Shown here piece after piece: positions 51,260 through 61,700 of a DNA stretch of 64,000 nt (positions within the stretch are counted from its first letter, which is position 1; every line of letters begins with the position of its first letter). Under the pieces are notes generated by a model. It searched no databases and was not told where the DNA came from. It was given only the letters and a program-made list of their open reading frames with translations. The stretch covers positions 355,950 through 419,949 of the forward strand of contig OZ025719.1 of assembly GCA_964019335.1 (NCBI GenBank). The letters are read 5' to 3'. Source of the DNA: Diplonema japonicum (lineage: Eukaryota > Euglenozoa > Diplonemea > Diplonemida > Diplonemidae). A program made the position numbers and the translations under genes.

Positions 51260-52642
51260 ATGAGCGACACAACGTCGAACCCCTTGCAAGGCGTGGGCGA
51301 CGCGCTGGATAGGAATGTATCATACTCAGCAGCAGAGGCGGCGCCTGTGAAGGGGTATGATGACGTGAGCATCAGTGTGTCGATGACTCAAGTGGAAGAG
51401 GAGAACGTGGAGGACGTGTGCGTGGTGCAGACGGGACAACGGCACCCCATCCTGCGGGCGATACTGTTCGTGGTCGCGCCTATGCTCCTCAGCATGGCGT
51501 GGATGGTGGTCCCCGCCTCAGAGAGCGGGAAGCTGGACGACCCCGACACCAGCCTCGCGTTAATGGTAACCTTGAAGATCCCACTGCTAGCGTTGGCCTG
51601 GAGCTTGAACATGGTACTTCTTATCAACGACATCAACGAGCGAGGGAACTACAGCAGCAACATGCTGGTACCTGCGATGTGCCCTCTCATCACAGGGCTC
51701 TTGGTGCGAATATTGTATAGTGATATCGATAAGTCGTGGCAGTTCCTTGCGTCAGTTGGTGCAGCTTATGTAATATCCCAAGCATTGTACTTAGGAGTCC
51801 GTGCTGTCATGGGGAGTGAGGGCCTGATGATCGAAGTAAGGTGCGTGGTGATGACGATCCTGATGGGCTGCCAGCTGACCATGTCGTCTATGTTCGGGTG
51901 GCTGTTCGGGTTGGTGGACAACGTACCGCAGATGATGATGTGTCTCGGATATCCGTTCTTGGTACTGTTTTTCAAGGTTTTGATGAGTAAAGTCTTGCCC
52001 GCAAGCATCTCTCCTGAAAAGCACATTGTGATGGGTGGCGCGAGTCAGTTGTACGCCGCCTTTCCCTATCGTATCATTTTCATGTTCACGAAAGGCGGGG
52101 ATCTGACCGTTATCATGATATATTGCATAGAGGTTGTGTTTAAATGTGTTGCATATTTAATTCCTATGATGAAGGCGATTAGAGGCGGTCGGGGGCTGAG
52201 CTGGCTTCCAGCTAGTATTCCTACAGGAAATCAAAGGGCGTCTTTCCGCGATTTATCTGTGAAGTTTGGCGTGCATCAGTTTCTCGATTTCAGTCAGGCT
52301 GCTGTTCTTGTTTTCTACCTCAGCGTTACTTCTTCTGTTGATGTGTCCACCCAGCCTGCTCTGGTTAAGATTACTGCGTATATGCGGAATCGTCTTTTGA
52401 TTGTTTACGGGGCAGGTGCAGCTCTTGAGATCTTGATCTGGTTTGTCTTCCCCCTCATTGCGAACAGGCTAGGAGCCACGCACTTCCAACCTTGGGAAAG
52501 TTTTGCAACCACTTTAACCAAGCCTGCTTTCTATGTCCTTGTATCTGGGTGTGTTTCTGTACAGGTTTGTGAGGGTGGGCGGAAAAAAAACTTTTTTTTA
52601 AAGGTACTGATGCTTGCTTTTATTGGCGACTTCAATGGTTGA
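51260..52642 (+). CDS. Multi-pass membrane protein, unknown function
   Basis: The open frame begins at 51071 in pyrimidine-rich spacer; the first credible ATG is at 51260 (MSDTTSNPLQG). The cytosolic start of about 60 residues is followed by about ten hydrophobic segments between residues 65 and 440, for example AILFVVAPMLLSMAWMVV, LLALAWSLNMVLLI and LLIVYGAGAALEILIWFVF. An in-frame 39-nt segment at 52565-52603 (GTTTGT...TTTAAAG, A and T runs) is probably an intron; removal joins SGCVSVQ to VLMLAFIGDF and gives 447 aa. No transporter signature is recognised. The preceding gene is also a multi-pass protein, but they do not look homologous. Confidence 0.7.
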   Translation: MSDTTSNPLQGVGDALDRNVSYSAAEAAPVKGYDDVSISVSMTQVEEENVEDVCVVQTGQRHPILRAILFVVAPMLLSMAWMVVPASESGKLDDPDTSLALMVTLKIPLLALAWSLNMVLLINDINERGNYSSNMLVPAMCPLITGLLVRILYSDIDKSWQFLASVGAAYVISQALYLGVRAVMGSEGLMIEVRCVVMTILMGCQLTMSSMFGWLFGLVDNVPQMMMCLGYPFLVLFFKVLMSKVLPASISPEKHIVMGGASQLYAAFPYRIIFMFTKGGDLTVIMIYCIEVVFKCVAYLIPMMKAIRGGRGLSWLPASIPTGNQRASFRDLSVKFGVHQFLDFSQAAVLVFYLSVTSSVDVSTQPALVKITAYMRNRLLIVYGAGAALEILIWFVFPLIANRLGATHFQPWESFATTLTKPAFYVLVSGCVSVQVCEGGRKKNFFLKVLMLAFIGDFNG

Positions 52643-54260
52643 TTTTGATTTCGGTTGGAAGAAGGAGAGGAAGGGATGTTTGTTTTGTTTTGTTTGTTTT
52701 TTTTTTTTTTTTCTTCTCTTTTCTTTTTTAGTCTGTTGGCGAAAAAAAAGAAAAAAAAAAAAAGAAAAAGAAAGAAAGTGAGAGAAAAAGAAAAAGAGTA
52801 GTGGCAACTTGTTGGTGGTCGCCTTACGCAGCGGGTTTAACCGGCTTGTACAAACAACAGTCGTGTGGCTCTTCTTCTTTTTCTTTTTTTGTTCTTCCTT
52901 TTTTTTTTTCTTGTGGTTCTATGAAGTTTTTTAAATACTTCGGGGATTGTCACTAGTGCCCCCCCCCCCCCCCCCCACCACGCACGCACACACACACACA
53001 CTCTACGGCAAAAAGTAAATAATAAGTGAATTGCAGGAGGAGGGAAGGGGGAACCTAAGGGAGAAACAAAAAGAGTCGGCAGCAACCGCGCGGTAGGTGC
53101 CTCAGAAAAGAGGCTCTTACTTCTCCTTCCCCCCCCCCCCTTTATCTTCTTCTCCTGGTTCGAGTCCTTTCCTAGTCCCATGTGGATGTTTGTTTCGTTG
53201 AGTTTTACAAAAGGTCATCGAGAGAAAGCCACAAAAGGGAAAGAACGAAAGAAGAAGAAAAAGAAAAAGAAAAGAAAAAGTTTACGAGCCTTGATGATAG
53301 TCCCTTAATCAGGGGTTCGGCCCGAAAAGATAGGCTTCAAAAGAAGAAAAAAAAGGGGGGAGGAGAGTTCTATGGCAAAGCGTAATGAAGAACATCTTAC
53401 AGCTACACGCACCTCATCTCGCCTGGTGAGAACGGCATGACGTTTCGATGGTTGAAATTTAAAAGAAGAAAAAAAAAAAAAAAGAAGAGAAAAAGGATCC
53501 TTTTTAAAGTCTCTGAAAGGAAAAAAAAACTGTAAAAACGATGAAGTACCGGGGCATTTTGTGGGCAAGTTCCATACACTTCTTTTTTTTTGTTTTTTTT
53601 TTTTTGTTTTGCATTTTACAGTACTTTCTACAAAATAAAAATAAAAAAAAAAATAACAAAAATAAAACGGAGAGGGTGGGGCTAGAGGGTGTATGAATTA
53701 TTATTGCCTCAAGACATGAAAATGCTTTTTTTTTTTCAGTGGTGGTGCTCTCGAGGGTCATCCCAAATGTAATGAAAAACAAAAGCTGACCCCCCCCCCC
53801 CCCCCCCCCCCCAAAGGCAGCCGAAATAGAAACCTTTCTTTCTGCTAAACTAGATGCTATCAAAAAAAGAATTTTATAAGGTTCATTTTTTTTTTTTTTT
53901 GGAAAACGGGTTTTTGGTCTTGACAAAGGGCGAATAGTGAATCATGCACCCTAGCTACCTATTGTCCCCCCCCTCTCTCCCTTTTTTTTTTGAATCTTTC
54001 TTTCTTTGTTTCTTGGTGGGTAGTTGCAAGACTTCTTCCCACTATGTGTATTTTCTATTTCTATTTTATTTTTAAAGCAAAACGTAGGAGGGGGAGGGTT
54101 TTTACTAAAGTGGAGCCGGGGATAAAAGAGGAAAAGAAGAGAATAGAAATCATACGTAAAAAAAAAAAAAAAAGAAGGTTTTTTTTTTTTTTTTTTATAA
54201 ATCGTCGTTTGCTTCACTCTCACTCTGCTGTTGCTGCAGTTCCTCACCTATTACAGAAAT

Positions 54261-54309
<49 letters not shown>

Positions 54310-55033
54310 AAACAGGAATGAGTGAAGAAAATGACGAAATGGAGGGTGAAATGATTTTTTTTTTCCTCACGCAATTTTACTGTCTTAATCAAAAAAAAAT
54401 ACCCTCTCTTTAGGCAAAGCCCCTTCTTCTTTTTTTTTTTTTTATTTATTAGATAAATAATTTCTTCCTTTCATCCCGTCTATTCTACATATGAAGCGAG
54501 AGTCACAACACCCCCCCCCTCCCCCCTTTTTTTTCAAGAGCAACTCTAATTTCTTTTGTCAAGAAGTTGACTGACTAAAATTGGTTTCTGTTTTCTAACT
54601 AATTTCAACCCTTCTACCCTAGGGTTGGGGAGGGGGGGACATTCTCAAACAATAACCAGATCTTTTTTTCTTTTCTTTTTTTTTTTTTTTTTTCCGTGGA
54701 CAAAAAAACACTTGTTTATTGAAGTTCAAAGAAAAAAAGATTTAAAAAAAAGAAGGAAAAAAAAAAAAAAAGAAAATTGACCTTCGCCCCCCCGTTTCTC
54801 TCTTTCTTATCGCCTGATTCTCCAATGAGGGTTTTAAAAGAAAAGATGAAGAAAATGGAATGAAGGAAAACAAAAAAAGGGGGGGACACAATTAAAAAAA
54901 AAAGATTCTTTTAGGCTATGTTTGTTATATTGATCTCCCCACCCCACCCCCACCCCTTTTTTCCCTTTCTTCTTCTTTTTTCTTTTAAGATAACAATATT
55001 TTGTATGGAAAAAGAGAAGAGGAAACATTTAGG

Positions 55034-55064
<31 letters not shown>

Positions 55065-55148
55065 TACGTATTTTTAAAGACCTTAGCAAAGATCTAAAAA
55101 CCCAACCCGCCCAAAAAGCCTCTGGGGGAGGGGGAAGAGAAAGACCTT

Positions 55149-55250
55149 GTGGCAGCGTGCTGAACTATTTTATTAGGCAAGATTCCTCCGTTCGTTCACA
55201 CAAGTGCACAAACTACTGTTTTTTTTGTGTAGTACCAAACGGTTAACAAT
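55149..55250. repeat. Diverged copy of short repeat B
   Basis: It shares TGGCAGCGTG, CTATTTTATTAGG, the CGTTCG/CACACAA spacing and a distorted ACCAAAC end with the copies at 41430 and 55928. The inverted-repeat ends have decayed. Confidence 0.5.
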
Positions 55251-55565
55251 CTGATTTTTTTTTTTAAATTGAAATAAAGACCTACCAACATTTTTTTGTT
55301 CCTCATCAAGAAGGGGGGGGGGGGGGGGTAAGATGCAAAAGGAAAGGGAAAAAAGCAAGATAAAAAAAACCCCCCCTCCCTCCTTCCTCCCTTCCTGTAA
55401 AAGAAGAAATAACGCTTTTTTTTTCGAGGTCCCAGAAGGGAGATAAGTAGAGACAAGGGGGACGTTCCAAAACAGGAACCTCCTTTATCTCATCTTTTTT
55501 TTTTTTTTAAAATCCCACTTGTGAAAGCCATGGCGTAAAGTTTGTTGTTGTTTTTTTTTTTTTTT

Positions 55566-55605
55566 AAGGGTGGTCCTCGAGTGGGATTTGCCCTTAAACA
55601 TCGCC
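55566..55605 (+). repeat. Retroelement tail fragment (AGTGGG...CTTAAACAT)
   Basis: The block GGTCCTCGAGTGGGATTTG followed by CCCTTAAACATCGCC matches the tail at 57969-58013 and, in its first part, the CCTCAAGTGGGATTTT block of the reference tail near 10200. An inverted AAATCCCACTT lies about 60 nt upstream, at about 55510. Confidence 0.5.
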
Positions 55606-55927
55606 TTTTTTTTTTTTTTTTTTTTACTTAGTCCCACCCCTATCCCCGTCATCTGAAGAAAAAGATAAAGAAAATGTGCCCCAAAAAAAAAAGAAAATAA
55701 TAGAGGAGGAAGATAGAAGAAAACAAAAAAGGGGTTTCACCATGCAGCACACGAGCACACCAGTACTTCGTGTCGTCAGAAAACGGGGAAAATGGAAAAA
55801 AAAAATAGAAGGAAAAAAAAAAAAAGAAAAGAAAAACATGCTGCATCATGCGCGTTCACTCGGAGGCTACCATATGCCAGCAGGACAACAGATATCACAC
55901 ACACCCTCTCTCTTTTTTTTTTTTTTT

Positions 55928-56040
55928 GTTTTAACAATATTATTGTCGAGACTAAAAACTAGTTGATGGCAGCGTAATGATATTTTATTAGGTAAAACTC
56001 CGCTCGTGCACACAAACAAAAGGAGCGCCAAACTAGTTTT
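55928..56040. mobile_element. Short repeat B, second well-preserved copy
   Basis: It is almost identical to 41430-41545 over about 113 nt, including both AAAAACTAGTT-type ends, with a 2-nt deletion after CAGCGTAATGA and a few substitutions. Copies this similar 14 kb apart indicate recent movement or gene conversion. Confidence 0.65.
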
Positions 56041-56528
56041 TTTTTTTCTTTTTTCTTTCTTGTTTATTAAAAGCTTTACTTGGCTGATATAGTCCTTTTT
56101 TGATTTACCGTCAAAAAAAAAAGAAACGGGGGAATGAGTTTTTTCTGGGAGGGGGGGGGGGGGGGGGGGGAGAAGAGATGAATTTATTGTTTTCTTTCTT
56201 CTTTGTTTCTCTCTTTTTTTTTTTTTTTACTAAAAAGTCCAATGGTAGAAATGGCCTGAGTGAATTGTTACTGTAAAAGCTTACAGAACTATGATATTTT
56301 TCTTTTGTTTATTGTTAAATTACCCCCCTTTTTTTCTGTACAGGTCAGCATACCCGGACTAATTTAAATAAGACTCCCTTTTTTTCAGAGTTTCTTTGAA
56401 AAGAAATCTTATAGCAAAGAAGGAGTAGAGAGACAGCATCCCTACTATAGGTGAACACCACTTGCTTGTTTAAACGAAGAAATGAATTTTTCAAGGGGCG
56501 GGGGGGGGGGAATAAAAAGAAACCCATT

Positions 56529-56675
56529 GGGGTTGAGCTGTACACCGCACGCATTAAGGACACGACGCGGAACGCAGAAGAAGCTACAACTCGGCCGCGG
56601 CGCGCCCCCTGTAATCAAGTAGACAGTTCTTGTGCAGGGCGCCGCCAACACCGGCCTCCTTTAACTCATATATAT
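56529..56675. repeat. Dispersed repeat A, full copy 1
   Basis: About 147 nt from GGGGTTGAGCTGTACACCGC to AACTCATATAT appear identical to 57801-57947, while the flanks differ. It is GC-rich (CGGCCGCGGCGCGCC) and stands out from the AT-rich spacer. Neither strand has a long ORF. A SINE or the truncated end of a larger element are the likeliest explanations. Confidence 0.8.
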
Positions 56676-57800
56676 TCACAAACACGTTGTTTCATTTAAC
56701 GACAGCAAAATTTTGAGGTGAACCGCAGTCGGGTGCTTGCCCATCCCAAAAAGAACCTTGGTAGGAATTTTGGGAGGATTTTGCTGAAATTAGGCCCAGG
56801 AGTGAAACAATATTTTTCTTATTTTAACGCTATCAGAATTTTTTTTTTTCACTCCTGGGCCCTAATTTTTCTTTAGAAGCCTGAAAATAAAAAGTCCGGA
56901 GTGAAAAAAAAGTGAATTCTGATTTTTCACTCCCACACACACGAAAAGTTGTGCTGGAGTTAAATAAAAAAAAAATATATATATATAAAAAAGAAAGAAC
57001 AGAAAAAGTCTTTTTTTTTTTGATGCGCTCAACTCATATTAAATTTAGGGGTACTTTTTTTTTTTTTTTTTGTGTAAACAAGAAAAAGAAAAACAATAAA
57101 TTGTAAATTGAATTGTTATTTGCTAAAAAAGAGTCGAGACAGCTTTGTTCGGCCTTACCCTTCTACAGGACACCGCTGACTTTGCACAAACAACAAACCG
57201 CCAGCTCTTTTTTTTTTCTTTTTTTTTTTCCCTCTCCCCTTACTCGAGCGAGGGGGAGAAAAAAAAAAAAGAAGCAGGTCTTTTGTCACCAATATGGCCA
57301 TGTGGTCCGTTATTCGCTGCTTTCTGTCACAAAGTGTATTTTCCGAGAAGATTGGGGCAAATAGCGAATAATAGACCATATGTATTATTCTTCTTTTTTA
57401 TAATAATACTGTTTCCCGTGGAATGGATGCAACCCAATGGATCTCCAAGGGTTTTTTTTTTTTTTTTTTTTTGCACATCTATGGTGTTCAGTGGTAAATA
57501 ATGTTCCCCCTTCTCTCTTTCCTCCCTCCAGAACAAAGTAAAAAAAAAAAATGTCAATTCTGTGGTTACTGTGTGTGCCGGCAAATACTTGACCTTTTTT
57601 CCCGACCATGTGTATTTTCCAGGTGGTGGGGATAACATGAAAATATAAGAAAAACATCAGATGTGTTGTTCGCTGTTGACCTCCTCGTCGGTCATCACCG
57701 GCAGCACCCGAGTGGAAGAACATAATGCAGATGCTCAGGGTGACGAACAGGCAGCAAACTGCACGAGCGCAGAATCTTGGTTACCCGGGACGCACCGGCT

Positions 57801-57947
57801 GGGGTTGAGCTGTACACCGCACGCATTAAGGACACGACGCGGAACGCAGAAGAAGCTACAACTCGGCCGCGGCGCGCCCCCTGTAATCAAGTAGACAGTT
57901 CTTGTGCAGGGCGCCGCCAACACCGGCCTCCTTTAACTCATATATTT
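57801..57947. repeat. Dispersed repeat A, full copy 2
   Basis: Direct repeat of 56529-56675, 1272 nt apart in the same orientation. Here the unit runs directly into about 20 T followed by a retroelement tail piece (57969-58013). About 140 nt of normal-complexity sequence upstream (from about 57660) is not shared with the other copy. Confidence 0.8.
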
Positions 57948-57968
57948 TTTTTTTTTTTTTTTTTTTCC

Positions 57969-58013
57969 AGGGCCCTCTAGTGGGGGTTGCTCTTAAACAT
58001 CACCTTTTCTTTT
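57969..58013 (+). repeat. Retroelement tail fragment
   Basis: GGGCCCTCTAGTGGGGGTTG followed by CTCTTAAACATCACC matches the tail after remnant 1 (2120-2140) and the piece at 55566-55605. It follows repeat A and a poly-T run, so the two may be parts of one composite element. Confidence 0.5.
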
Positions 58014-58336
58014 CTCCTTCAACACATACCTATCTCAAGAAACAGTTTTTCTTCTTTTTTTTTTCTTCCTTTTTTTTTCTTCTTCTTTTTTCTTGTAAAC
58101 GTTAAAAGAAACATGCAACACCCACCCCCCCTACCCCTGTAAAGTAGCTTTTTATCTGTTATTTCTTTCCTTCGCCTACTTCAGAAAACAAAAAGAGGTA
58201 CCGGGTTTGGACATACTTTGAGGGCGAAACTATTTGAAACGGGAAAAGTTGTATCAAAACCTTTTCCGGATAAAATAGGGATTCTTATTTTATTTTATTA
58301 TAAGACCCTTGGAGTGAGAGCAAAAGAACAGAAGCG

Positions 58337-58397
58337 CGGCTCCAGAAAGGGAGCATCAAAAAGACCCCGCCTGAAAATTGCCCTTAAACACTCCTTG
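58337..58397 (+). repeat. Retroelement 3' end fragment
   Basis: GGCTCCAGAAAGGGAGCATC corresponds to the CTCCAGAAGGGGAGCATT coding end of remnants 1 and 2, followed by GACCCCGCC and CCCTTAAACACTCC. It is another heavily truncated insertion in the same orientation as the others. Confidence 0.5.
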
Positions 58398-58702
58398 TAT
58401 TTTTTTTTTTTTTTTTGGCTCAGGTCCAAATCCGGTATTCTACTCCCAATTATTTGCTTTTAAAATTTTAATTTTTTTTTTTTTACGAGATTCCCAACAA
58501 ACTTTCCCCCCCCAAAAAAATAGACTGTTTGAGGAACCGTAGTAAAAAAAAAAGAGGAAAAAAAAAAAAGGAAAAAAAAAAAAAAAAAAAAAAAAAAAAA
58601 GCACCCATTCTTTACTTCTGTCTTCCTATTATTATTTAATTATATATTTTCTTTCTCGAAGTTTTTAATTCTTCTTACTAAAAGACACCCACAGGGGTCC
58701 AC

Positions 58703-61700
58703 ATGCCTGTCGCAGTAGGGAGCAAGGTGCGCCTCAATCCTGATGTGGAGCTCGTGCAGAAGCTCTGCAAGTCGCTGGGTACTTGGAACAGGTCGAAAGC
58801 CAAGCGGTGTGGGTGTGAGGCAGTGGTAGTAGAGGTTGACCCATTGGACAACAGCTGTAAGCTAGAGTTTGAGGACCTAAGGTGCGCGTGGTACTCGGGA
58901 GAGGCCTTGGATCCTATCGACGACCTGAAGGATAGTGAAAACAGCTGGGAGGAGCTCGAGCACAAGGAGCACACCAGCCAGGCATGCGACCCCTCGATGT
59001 CTATACAGCAGGACTACTTCGTCAATGATGCCCAGCCTGCCATCCCTGAGGTCAAGCCAATCATCCCCTCGCACTTCTCCCCTGACCCCCCCTCACAGCT
59101 CGACGCCGCTATAGAGCCTGAGGCTCTGCTCACCCACAACTCCCAACCGGAGGACGACGATGCCTTCTGGACACAGCAGCAGGAGCCGTTTGAGTCGTCC
59201 CTGCCCAAGACAGGCTCTCCTGCCGAAGCTGCCCCGCAGCCCCACAAGCCATTCGACCCCTTTGCTGGCGGTAATGTCGTATCTGAGGAGCCGACATACA
59301 CGTTGAGCACACCCCCTCAAGAACCCCCTCAGCACGTCAACGCCCCTGCCCCCGCTCCCACAGCAGTCTTGGACCCTTTCCAGAGCCCTGCCAGCACCCC
59401 TGTGGACTCCGACACAGTGCCCGGCTCTTGGTTTGTAAAACCGGCTTCTAGTGAACAAGACATGCTGCAAGGCTCGTGGAGGAGCAGTGCATCTGAAAGA
59501 CAGAAAGAACCAGAGCAGCTTCACTCTAAGCCTGCCTCGAGGTTGGAAGACTCGTCTGACTCGAAGCCCATCGCAAGCCACGACGTTGTGGACCCTCTTC
59601 AGGCGGACACGGAACCCGAGTCTGTAGCTGCTGGTTTTGATTACGAAGCGCTCCCTATGACAGAAGACTTCGCACCAATGATCGAGGAGCCTGCAGAGTC
59701 TCCCTTTGTGGCCGAGGCAGCACCCATTGACCCCTTTGCTGGACCCGCAACACATGTAGTTGAGCCAGCTTACCCTGTCGCTGCAGACCCCTTCGTGAGT
59801 GCCGAGGTTAGTGATCCGTTTTCGGGTAGTAGCAACCGAGCCCCACAGTTTGCAGTACCAGCAACCATTCCCCAAGACCCCTTCTCGCAAGTGGGGGAGA
59901 CACCAGCACTTCCCTTCACGACAGACGCCTTCGAAACAGATACGGGTTTTTTCGTCAACGACACGAAGCCGCAAGAGATGGCCGCAGAACCAGAATTACC
60001 TGCCGAACGAGAGCCTCAACCTGAATTTGAGCTTCAGCAGGCCATGGCCATGGCACCTTTTCAGGATACGTTGTTGGCGCCCATTGCTTACAGTGCGGAA
60101 CAGAGTAAAGGCGAAGACTTGCTTATCTTATCTGATGCAACGGCTGCCCCTGTGGAGCCTGTTGTTCAGCCCGAAATTCAAGAACAGGTTCGAAACGAAT
60201 GTGCAGCTGCAACGGCACCATCCCTGTCACCGTCGCCCTCCAGCGACATCGACCAGTGGCCAGGGGCAGAGAGGGTGCCTGAGAACGCCTCTGTTGAGGT
60301 GCCATACGAGAAACCGAATGAAAATGTGTTTGAGTCCCAAGATCCTTTCTTGCAGGCTGCCCCCGAGCAGTTCGCTGCACCTGCTGACGTCGACCCCTTT
60401 AGCGGGATGCCGATACACCCCCAAGACCCTCCTCAGGAGTTTATACCCGAAATGACATACCCTCCTACAACCACTGCCACAGCCGCCGAGATGCCACTCT
60501 TGGATCCCTTTACGGGCGAACCCATCTACGTTTCCAAAAAAGAAGAACCTCTCCCATGCCCAGAGCTGCACCCGACACCTGAGCGCCAACCAACACCTGA
60601 ACGCCAACCAACACCTGAACCCCAGCCAACACTTGAACACCAGCCAACACCTGAACGCCAACCAACACCTGAACCTGAGCAAGTTCCTCCAGAAACACAG
60701 CCGGAGGCAGAAGCAGCACCAGAGCCGGTACCTGTGCCTGTGCCAGAGCCACCACTGCAGGAACAAGAGCCGCCCCCAGTGCCTGAGGAAAGGAAAGATG
60801 TCGAACAGATTGGAAAGACAGAACTTGTTGAGTGTGTTGAGAAAGAGGCCGTCCCGGATCTTCCAATGGCGCCAAAAGAGACAAAGACCGGGGACACTAT
60901 TAGTTCTGAGGTCAGAGAACTAGGAGACGACATGAGAGCCAAAGAAGCTCCCGAAGCTCTACAAGACACATCAAAAGAGCCTCCGAGCGTCGTGGAAGAA
61001 GCGGGGGAAAGTGATGAAATGAGCAGCATGCATACGCCTGAAGACTCAGACATGGGGGACGATGAGCCAGACCCACAGGTGCCTACAGCATGTGAGGTAG
61101 CAGAGACTGCGAAACCTCTCGTACCATCTGAACAGGTAGAGGCAGCCAGGGAAGAAGAGAAAATAGAAGAAAAAGAGCCAGAAGCACCAAAGAAAGAGCC
61201 AACGGAAGAAGTGTTCGACCCTTTTTTGCAGAATACTGAGGAACCGCCTGTGCAACAAGAACAGGAACCAGAACAGCAACAACAACAAAGTTCAGAGTTT
61301 AATGAGACAGCAGCCCAGCAGCCTGCTACGGGACAGTATGAAGCAGAGCTCATGCAACAGTATCTCCAAGAACAGCAGGGCTGGGTTGAGCTCGTTGATC
61401 CTGCTTCAGGTTACACTTACTATTATAACCAAACTACAAACGAGTCCAGCTGGCAATTGCCCGCGTGTTTCACGCAGTACCAGCAGCTTCTTGCATCCAT
61501 GCAACAGCCATATGCTCAAGAGGCTGTTTCTCAGGATACTACGTCCGCAGTTGCAAGTGCTGTGCAACCCGAGCCTGAGGAACAAAAGCGAGCAGCAAGC
61601 CAGCAGGATAGTGCACATGTAACCCCACAGATGCATCATGCCTCTGAGCCTGTACAACGGACGGGAACGGACTCTCCCATACCTCAAACGCAGCAGGACA

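Larger units (their letters stand above)
52643..58702. other. Six-kilobase gene-poor region with dispersed repeats
   Basis: No convincing ORF exists on either strand. The region is dominated by homopolymers (a T run of about 48 at 54261-54308, C at 53790-53812, G at 56152-56170) and a CA repeat near 52981-53001. Against this background stand out two B repeats (55149-55250, 55928-56040), two near-identical A repeats, and three retroelement tail pieces (55566-55605, 57969-58013, 58337-58397). A stretch at about 56700-56960 of normal complexity contains two related segments, CTCCTGGGCCCTAATTTTTC-like and its inverse near 56788-56810. Confidence 0.6.

Noticed and set aside
58410-58428. TTTTGGCTCAGG as a relic of the dinoflagellate spliced leader
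   Set aside because: Only the last part resembles the leader, it directly follows a poly-T run, and it does not lie at a gene start; chance is likely.
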